From Vibrio rarus (GTDB lineage Bacteria > Pseudomonadota > Gammaproteobacteria > Enterobacterales > Vibrionaceae): DNA of 64,000 nucleotides. Positions within the stretch are counted from its first letter, which is position 1; each line of letters starts with the position of its first letter. The stretch covers positions 2,294,001 through 2,358,000 of the forward strand of contig NZ_AP024900.1 in assembly GCF_024347075.1 (NCBI RefSeq). The letters are read 5' to 3'. This document shows, piece after piece, positions 58,431 through 64,000 of the stretch. The notes beneath the pieces are model-generated. The model was given only the letters and a program-made list of their open reading frames with translations, was not told the origin of the DNA and searched no databases. Made by a program: the position numbers and the translations under genes.

Positions 58431-59161
58431 TATTTACGCGCCTGTTCCATGATGGCTTTCATATCAGCGACCGCTTTTTCTAAACCTTCAAACGCCGCAC
58501 GACCAATAATAGAGTGACCGATATTCAGCTCATAAATCTCAGGTAGTGCCGCCACTGCTGCTACGTTGTGGTATGTAAGACCGTGACCAGCGTTGACAAT
58601 AATGCCCTGCTGTGAGGCATAGGTCGCCGCTTTTGCTATCACTTGCAACTCTTTTTGTTGCTCTTCTTCTGTCGTTGCATCCGCATAGTGCCCAGTATGT
58701 AACTCAACAAATGGCGCACCTGCAGCTTTAGATGCATCTATTTGTGCTTGATTAGGATCGATAAACAAAGAGACTTTAATGCCCGCTTCACTCAACGTGT
58801 GGGTAGCCGCTTTAATTTTTTCTAGTTGGCCTACAACATCAAGCCCCCCTTCAGTGGTGAGCTCTTCACGTTTTTCAGGCACTAAACACACAAACTCTGG
58901 CTTCGTTTGTAGAGCTATCTCCACCATTTCATCGGTGACCGCCATTTCTAGGTTCATGCGGGTTTGGATGGTTTCTGCCAAGATGCGCACATCTCGATCT
59001 TTGATATGACGACGATCTTCACGCAAGTGAACTGTAATGCCCGCAGCCCCTGCTCGCTCAGCGACATCAGCCGCATGCACTGGATCTGGGTACTTAGTTC
59101 CGCGAGCGTTGCGTAGGGTAGCAATGTGGTCAATATTGACCCCAAGTAAAATTGGATTCAT
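58430..59161 (-). CDS. pdxJ: Pyridoxine 5'-phosphate synthase PdxJ
   Basis: PdxJ condenses 1-deoxyxylulose 5-phosphate with aminoacetone phosphate to form vitamin B6. The 243 residues form a TIM barrel with [18 protein letters not shown] at the start, [31 protein letters not shown] and [11 protein letters not shown]. It overlaps recO by 4 bp and acpS by 1 bp, suggesting translational coupling. Confidence 0.98.
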   Translation of the reverse strand: MNPILLGVNIDHIATLRNARGTKYPDPVHAADVAERAGAAGITVHLREDRRHIKDRDVRILAETIQTRMNLEMAVTDEMVEIALQTKPEFVCLVPEKREELTTEGGLDVVGQLEKIKAATHTLSEAGIKVSLFIDPNQAQIDASKAAGAPFVELHTGHYADATTEEEQQKELQVIAKAATYASQQGIIVNAGHGLTYHNVAAVAALPEIYELNIGHSIIGRAAFEGLEKAVADMKAIMEQARK

Positions 59162-59877
59162 TTTCCGATACTCCGTGTTCGGGGCATAAATAACTCCCGA
59201 CTTTTTAATGGTTTTCCGCCAAGATAAGGCTTTAATGCTATACGTGTAAAGCGCTTTGCCGCGCTCAATTGTAATTTTGAGCTAAAGCGCCTTTCACTCA
59301 ATGCTATGAGCTCTTCACCCTTAAAAGTTAAGTTGTCTTTTCGTACTGATGCGATAAACCCTTGCTGCTCTCGATAGCGATATGTCATCTCAGGTTCCAC
59401 GGGTTTTCCGGTACCTGTACAGTGAAGAAAGTCCACCCCATAGCCTAACGCATTCAAGAGCGCCAGTTCAAATCGGCGCAAGGCAGGCTCTGGGTTATCC
59501 GCTTGCGCGAGTTCAGTTAACGCATGCAAATAATCAATGAACAACTCTGGATAAGGAATTTCATGGCCAATAACGCGGGCGAGTATTTCATTCACATACA
59601 TGGCTGAATAAAGGTTTACCCCAGTAAGTGGCAACCCCAAACTGATGGGCTCTGCTTGGCGCAGTGTTTTCATTGAGCCTCCCCCCGACCATTTTAGTAA
59701 TAATGGGGTGAACGACTGCAACGCCCCCTTTAAAGGGGAACGCTTACTTCGCCCTCCCTTACTAAGAATGGTCAGGCGACCAAACTCTTCAGAGAAGACA
59801 TCTAAAATCAAACTCGATTCGGTATAAGGGCGGCGGTGTAATATAAAACAACGCTGGAACCCATCAATTAATGACAT
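59158..59877 (-). CDS. recO: DNA repair protein RecO
   Basis: RecO works with RecR to load RecA on SSB-coated DNA. The 239 residues have an N-terminal OB fold ([40 protein letters not shown]) and a helical C-terminal domain. The zinc-finger cysteines of some family members are absent, as in other gammaproteobacteria. It lies after era with a hairpin between them and overlaps pdxJ. Confidence 0.96.
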   Translation of the reverse strand: MSLIDGFQRCFILHRRPYTESSLILDVFSEEFGRLTILSKGGRSKRSPLKGALQSFTPLLLKWSGGGSMKTLRQAEPISLGLPLTGVNLYSAMYVNEILARVIGHEIPYPELFIDYLHALTELAQADNPEPALRRFELALLNALGYGVDFLHCTGTGKPVEPEMTYRYREQQGFIASVRKDNLTFKGEELIALSERRFSSKLQLSAAKRFTRIALKPYLGGKPLKSRELFMPRTRSIGK

Positions 59878-59891
59878 ATATTAGATGCGAT

Positions 59892-59918
59892 AAAAAACTC
59901 CACTAAAAGTGGAGTTTT
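59892..59918 (-). terminator. Terminator-like hairpin between era and recO
   Basis: On the minus strand AAAACTCCACT pairs with AGTGGAGTTTT around a three-base loop, followed by Ts. It lies 12 bp after era and 14 bp before recO, so it may partly separate rnc-era from recO-pdxJ-acpS. Confidence 0.8.
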
Positions 59919-59930
59919 AAGGATGCGTTT

Positions 59931-60917
59931 TTACAAGTCATCCATGTAGCCTAATGAACGAAGCGCTCGCTCGTCATCAGCCCAACCGGATTTAACCTTG
60001 ACCCAGGTTTCTAGGTACACTTTTCGCCCAAATAGCTCTTCCATATCTAGACGAGCTTCTCGACCTATGGTTTTGATCTTCTCGCCACCTTTACCAATGA
60101 CCATTTTCTTCTGACCGCTACGTTCAACCAAAATTAACGCATTGATATGAAAACCATCGTTGTCTGGGTTGTAGTCAAAACGTTCCACTTCAACGGTAAC
60201 CGAGTAAGGAAGCTCGTCACCCGTAAAGCGCATCAGTTTCTCACGGACAATTTCCGAGGCCATAAAACGCTGAGAGCGATCTGTCACGTATTCTTCAGGG
60301 AAATGGTGAGTTGCTTTAGGTAAAAATTCACGTACATGCTTACGCAAAACATCGGTGTTTTTACCAAGTTTGGCTGAAATAGGCACGACGTCAACAAAGT
60401 CCATTTTCTCAGTCATTTCTTTCATGTGGCTCATCACAAGGTTACGGTCTTGAACCTTATCAACCTTATTCACACATAAAACAACTGGGAAATTAGCGGC
60501 TTTTAACTTGTTAAGCACCATTTCATCATCAGCAGTCCAATGGGTACCATCCACCAAGAAAAACACTAGGTTTACATCACTTAAAGAACTGTTGGCAGCG
60601 CGGTTCATTAAGCGGTTAATCGCGCGCTTTTCTTCAATGTGCAATCCTGGTGTATCCACAAAAATCGCCTGGTAATCACCATCAGTATCCACACCCATAA
60701 TACGGTGGCGCGTCGTTTGTGGTTTACGAGACGTTATGGAAATCTTCTGTCCCAGGATATGGTTCAGTAGTGTTGATTTACCTACGTTAGGGCGACCAAC
60801 AATAGCAATAAAGCCACAGTGTTGATTTTCTACTGAGGTGGTTTTCTCTTGATTGTGCGACGCAAAGTACGCATCAAGATCGATACCTTGATCTTCAGAC
60901 TGGTCATGATTAGACAT
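59931..60917 (-). CDS. era: GTPase Era
   Basis: Era is a GTPase needed for 16S rRNA maturation and 30S assembly. The 328 residues have G1 GRPNVGKS (41-48), G3 DTPG ([12 protein letters not shown]), G4 NKVD and a C-terminal KH domain ([20 protein letters not shown]). An N-terminal extension of about 28 residues precedes the GTPase compared with E. coli (301 residues). It overlaps the end of rnc by 8 bp. Confidence 0.98.
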   Translation of the reverse strand: MSNHDQSEDQGIDLDAYFASHNQEKTTSVENQHCGFIAIVGRPNVGKSTLLNHILGQKISITSRKPQTTRHRIMGVDTDGDYQAIFVDTPGLHIEEKRAINRLMNRAANSSLSDVNLVFFLVDGTHWTADDEMVLNKLKAANFPVVLCVNKVDKVQDRNLVMSHMKEMTEKMDFVDVVPISAKLGKNTDVLRKHVREFLPKATHHFPEEYVTDRSQRFMASEIVREKLMRFTGDELPYSVTVEVERFDYNPDNDGFHINALILVERSGQKKMVIGKGGEKIKTIGREARLDMEELFGRKVYLETWVKVKSGWADDERALRSLGYMDDL

Positions 60918-61587
60918 TTGTTAATTTCTCCAACGCGAGCTCTGCTGCTGCTTGCTCTGCCTTACGGCGGCTTGTTCCTTTACCTGTGAAAGGTTTTTCT
61001 ACGCCAGCCACAATACAGTCAACAGTAAACTCTTGGTTATGAGCTTCACCCTTAATTTTAATCACTTCGTAGGCTGGTAAAGGCTTACGACGACCTTGTA
61101 AGAACTCCTGTAAACGGGTCTTAGGATCTTTTTGTGATACGCCAGGTTGAATAGCCTCAAGACGACTCATATACCATGACAGTACGATCGCTCGTACCGA
61201 CTCAGTACCACTGTCTAAATAAATAGCGCCAATAATGGCTTCTACAGCATCTGCAAGAATAGAATCTCGACGGAATCCGCCACTCTTCAACTCACCTGGA
61301 CCTAATTTTAAGTAGTCTCCGAGCTCAAACTCTCGCGCTAACTCGGCCAAAGTTTTACCTCTTACCAAAGTGGCGCGCATTCGACTCATGTCACCTTCGT
61401 TCTCTTTGGGAAAACGATGGTATAAATCATCAGTGATGACAAAACTTAAAATTGAATCGCCCAGAAACTCTAGTCGTTCATTATGTTTGCCATTGGCGCT
61501 GCGGTGTGTCAGCGCCAAATGTAGGTTATTTATGTCATTAAACTTATAACCAATACTTTTTTCTAATCTAGTTAATTGAGAATTCAT
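60910..61587 (-). CDS. rnc: Ribonuclease III
   Basis: RNase III cuts double-stranded RNA, including the rRNA precursors. The 225 residues have the catalytic signature [13 protein letters not shown] (D44) and [15 protein letters not shown] with the second catalytic Glu, followed by a C-terminal dsRBD ([40 protein letters not shown]). It lies between lepB (9 bp) and era (overlap). Confidence 0.98.
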   Translation of the reverse strand: MNSQLTRLEKSIGYKFNDINNLHLALTHRSANGKHNERLEFLGDSILSFVITDDLYHRFPKENEGDMSRMRATLVRGKTLAELAREFELGDYLKLGPGELKSGGFRRDSILADAVEAIIGAIYLDSGTESVRAIVLSWYMSRLEAIQPGVSQKDPKTRLQEFLQGRRKPLPAYEVIKIKGEAHNQEFTVDCIVAGVEKPFTGKGTSRRKAEQAAAELALEKLTNV

Positions 61588-61596
61588 ACTCTCTGA

Positions 61597-62493
61597 TTAC
61601 TCTATACCGCCAACGCGGTTCAAACGGATACCGGTTGGAATCCAAGATGGTAAGAAGCTATCACTGCTACGGTCAAACTCAAAACTCACCCAAATACCAA
61701 CTGCTTTACCAACTAAGTTGGCTTCAGGGACAAATCCCCAATAACGGCTATCTGCGCTGTTATCGCGATTGTCACCCATCATGAAATAATGCCCTTTAGG
61801 CACAATCCACTCTCGAACACCGGCTCTAGGTTGATACGCAGATACGTTATCTTGACGTAGAGGGTTCACCAATACTTGGTGATGATGTTCACCCATAGTT
61901 TCATTTAACTGAATCAGTGGGACGTTACCTTGTGTAAATTCACTTTCTGTATAATTAGTCAAAGGCACAGGCTTACACTGCCTTTCGCCACTGGCTTTAA
62001 TACACAGTTTCTTATCTTCAGTATAGCGAATGGTGTCGCCAGGCAAACCAATCACTCGTTTAATATAGTCAATGCTTGGTTGAGGCGGGTATTTAAATAC
62101 CGCAACATCACCACGCTTAGGCTTACCGGTTTCCACTAGTTGAGTGCGCCATACAGGGTCTTTTAAACCGTAAGAGAATTTCTCAACTACGATAAAATCA
62201 CCCACCAATAGAGTTGGCATCATAGAGCCTGATGGGATCTGAAAGGGTTCATAAATAAATGAACGTAAGATCAACACAAAGGCAATAACAGGGAAGATAG
62301 AGACACTATTTTCAACCCACCAAGGCTGATTGGCTACTTTTTCTTTAGTTTTCTCATCTAAACCGGTTGTTTGAGCTTCAACTTCAGCAACCTTAGCTTC
62401 TCTTTTCTTTGCCCAAACGAGCTTTTCCAAAGCGTAGACAATACCAGTAACCAAAGTCACTAAGACTAAGATCAGCGAAAACGTATTAGCCAT
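61597..62493 (-). CDS. lepB: Signal peptidase I LepB
   Basis: LepB removes signal peptides from exported proteins. The 298 residues have two N-terminal membrane segments (about 4-22 and 62-80) and a periplasmic catalytic domain. The Ser/Lys dyad is S90 in PSGSMMPTLLVGD and K145 in YIKRVIGLPGD, the same numbering as in E. coli. MGDNRDNSADSRYWGFVPE is the conserved box E. It lies between lepA and rnc. Confidence 0.98.
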   Translation of the reverse strand: MANTFSLILVLVTLVTGIVYALEKLVWAKKREAKVAEVEAQTTGLDEKTKEKVANQPWWVENSVSIFPVIAFVLILRSFIYEPFQIPSGSMMPTLLVGDFIVVEKFSYGLKDPVWRTQLVETGKPKRGDVAVFKYPPQPSIDYIKRVIGLPGDTIRYTEDKKLCIKASGERQCKPVPLTNYTESEFTQGNVPLIQLNETMGEHHHQVLVNPLRQDNVSAYQPRAGVREWIVPKGHYFMMGDNRDNSADSRYWGFVPEANLVGKAVGIWVSFEFDRSSDSFLPSWIPTGIRLNRVGGIE

Positions 62494-62528
62494 TGAAATC
62501 CCTTAAATTCATTTGTTTCTAAAACACG

Positions 62529-62559
62529 AAAGTGAAAGAGCCATTAACCCTTTCACTTT
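62529..62559. terminator. Hairpin between lepA and lepB
   Basis: AAAGTGAAAG and CTTTCACTTT form a 10 bp stem with an 11-base loop. The T run after it is weak on both strands, so it may be an attenuator or an mRNA-stabilising hairpin rather than a full terminator. Confidence 0.5.
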
Positions 62560-62588
62560 TATCATTGTTATCTAATCATTATTAATGA

Positions 62589-64000
62589 TTAATCTTTACC
62601 TACATGCAAAATCGCTAAGAAGGCTTCTTGCGGAAGCTCAACATTACCAATTTGTTTCATGCGTTTTTTACCTTCTTTCTGTTTCTTCAACAGTTTTTTC
62701 TTACGGCTTACATCACCACCGTAACATTTCGCGATTACGTTTTTACGTAATTGCTTAACGGTAGAGCGAGCAATAATATGGTTACCGATGGCGGCTTGAA
62801 TGGCAATATCGAACATTTGACGAGGGATAAACTCCTTCATCTTCTCAACCAATAAGCGACCACGATTTTGCGAGTTATCTTTATGAGTGATAATCGCCAA
62901 TGCATCTACTGTATCACCATTAAGTAATACGTCTACACGTACCATGCTTGAGGCTTCATAACGGTGGAAGTTGTAATCAAGTGATGCATAACCACGAGAG
63001 GTCGATTTTAGACGGTCGAAGAAGTCTAATACCACTTCTGCCATTGGCAAGTCATAGGTTAGAGCAACTTGGTTGCCGTGATAAACCATATCCACCTGAA
63101 TACCACGCTTCTCAACACAAAGGGTAATCACATTACCCAAGTAGTCTGATGGCACTAGGATATTACAACGAGCAATTGGCTCACGTATTTCTTCTAAATC
63201 GTTAACAGCAGGTAGCTTGGCAGGGCTATCCACATACAGCACGTCACCATTGGTTTTTTCGACTTCATACACCACTGTTGGCGCGGTAGTGATCAGGTCT
63301 AAGTCGTATTCACGCTCTAAACGTTCTTGGATAACTTCCATGTGAAGCATACCCAAGAAACCACAGCGGAAACCAAAGCCGAGTGCAGCTGAGCTTTCTG
63401 GCTCATAAAATAGTGAGGCATCATTTAGGCTTAGTTTACCCAATGCATCACGGAAGTTTTCATAATCATCAGAAGATACCGGGAATAAACCCGCGTATAC
63501 CTGTGGTTTTACTTTTTGGAAACCCGGCAAAGCAATATCACTACCGCCTTTAGCATGAGTTAATGTATCGCCTACCGGGGCCCCTAGGATATCTTTGATA
63601 CCACACACAACCCAGCCTACTTCGCCCGTATTTAGCTCAGTCGTATCAATTTGTTTAGGAGTAAAGATACCTAAACGATCCACACCCCATACTTGGCCGG
63701 TGGTCATGACTTTGATTTTGTCATTCTTCTTGATACTGCCGTTTTTAATACGTACCAGAGACACAACACCAAGGTAGTTATCAAACCATGAGTCGATGAT
63801 GAGCGCTTGTAGCGGACCATCTGGATCGCCCTCTGGAGCTGGAATTTCTTTTACAATTTCTTCAAGTACTTCATCGACACCTAAGCCCGTTTTTGCCGAG
63901 CAACGAACCGCTTCCATTGCATCAATGCCAACGATCTCTTCGATTTCTTCAGATACACGCTCAGGATCCGCAGCAGGTAGGTCAATCTTATTTAAGATTG
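62589..64000 (-). CDS. lepA: Elongation factor 4 (LepA), N-terminus beyond the window
   Basis: LepA is a ribosome-dependent GTPase related to EF-G. About 470 C-terminal residues are present; the frame is open to base 64000 and the visible part starts in the G4 motif ([20 protein letters not shown]). Domain II, the EF-G-like domain and the LepA-specific C-terminal domain ([20 protein letters not shown] ... [11 protein letters not shown]) are all present. The G1-G3 motifs lie outside. It precedes lepB. Confidence 0.98.
   Translation of the reverse strand, partial: ILNKIDLPAADPERVSEEIEEIVGIDAMEAVRCSAKTGLGVDEVLEEIVKEIPAPEGDPDGPLQALIIDSWFDNYLGVVSLVRIKNGSIKKNDKIKVMTTGQVWGVDRLGIFTPKQIDTTELNTGEVGWVVCGIKDILGAPVGDTLTHAKGGSDIALPGFQKVKPQVYAGLFPVSSDDYENFRDALGKLSLNDASLFYEPESSAALGFGFRCGFLGMLHMEVIQERLEREYDLDLITTAPTVVYEVEKTNGDVLYVDSPAKLPAVNDLEEIREPIARCNILVPSDYLGNVITLCVEKRGIQVDMVYHGNQVALTYDLPMAEVVLDFFDRLKSTSRGYASLDYNFHRYEASSMVRVDVLLNGDTVDALAIITHKDNSQNRGRLLVEKMKEFIPRQMFDIAIQAAIGNHIIARSTVKQLRKNVIAKCYGGDVSRKKKLLKKQKEGKKRMKQIGNVELPQEAFLAILHVGKD

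Overview
The window is chromosomal DNA from a gammaproteobacterium, almost certainly a Vibrionaceae member close to Vibrio. Evidence is the gene order: rpsP-rimM-trmD / ffh / ypjD-corB / luxS-gshA / oadGAB / tRNA-Ser-Arg / csrA / alaS-recX-recA-pncC / mutS / rpoS-nlpD-pcm-surE-truD-ispF-ispD-ftsB / eno-pyrG-mazG-relA-rlmD / barA / acpS-pdxJ-recO-era-rnc-lepB-lepA. I cannot name the species from sequence alone.

Layout. 1-11 kb is core: ribosome maturation and tRNA modification (trmD, rimM, rpsP), signal recognition particle (ffh), two inner-membrane proteins, LuxS autoinducer synthase, glutathione synthesis and a large M16 lipoprotein peptidase. 11.2-14.5 kb is the sodium-pumping oxaloacetate decarboxylase operon oadGAB. 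14.9-16.0 kb is a tRNA cluster of six tRNA-Arg(ACG) and two tRNA-Ser(GCU), downstream of csrA, with four Arg units spaced exactly 140 bp apart.

16.4-33.5 kb is the only accessory region, a roughly 17 kb insertion between csrA and alaS. It is AT-rich and holds pieces of eight IS families (IS110, IS3, IS200/IS605, IS256, IS30, IS66, ISAs1, IS630), mostly broken; only the IS256 and ISAs1 copies look intact. Its cargo is two large surface proteins with internal tandem repeats: a 928-residue trimeric autotransporter adhesin and a roughly 1934-residue M60-like zinc metallopeptidase lipoprotein of the SslE/YghJ/AcfD family (secreted mucinases). Two small unknown ORFs are also present. The aspartokinase gene that I recall between alaS and csrA in other vibrios is not there. 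The combination reads as a host- or mucus-colonisation islet assembled by IS activity.

33.5-64 kb is again core: alaS, recX, recA (with an exact CTGT-N8-ACAG SOS box over its promoter), pncC and mutS; the rpoS-nlpD stress block with isoprenoid (ispD, ispF), cell division (ftsB) and repair genes; eno-pyrG-mazG-relA-rlmD; the hybrid sensor kinase barA facing away from rlmD; and the lepA-lepB-rnc-era-recO-pdxJ-acpS series. BarA, CsrA, RelA, RpoS and LuxS together mean that several global regulators sit in one 60 kb stretch, although this is normal vibrio synteny.

A family of about 120-160 bp intergenic elements with ATACCAATC/GATTGGTAT ends occurs at least three times, plus two fragments. I found no CRISPR array, prophage, antiphage system or obviously new multi-gene system. 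The best leads are the adhesin/mucinase islet, the structured non-coding end of the IS110-type element (candidate bridge RNA) and the repeat families.
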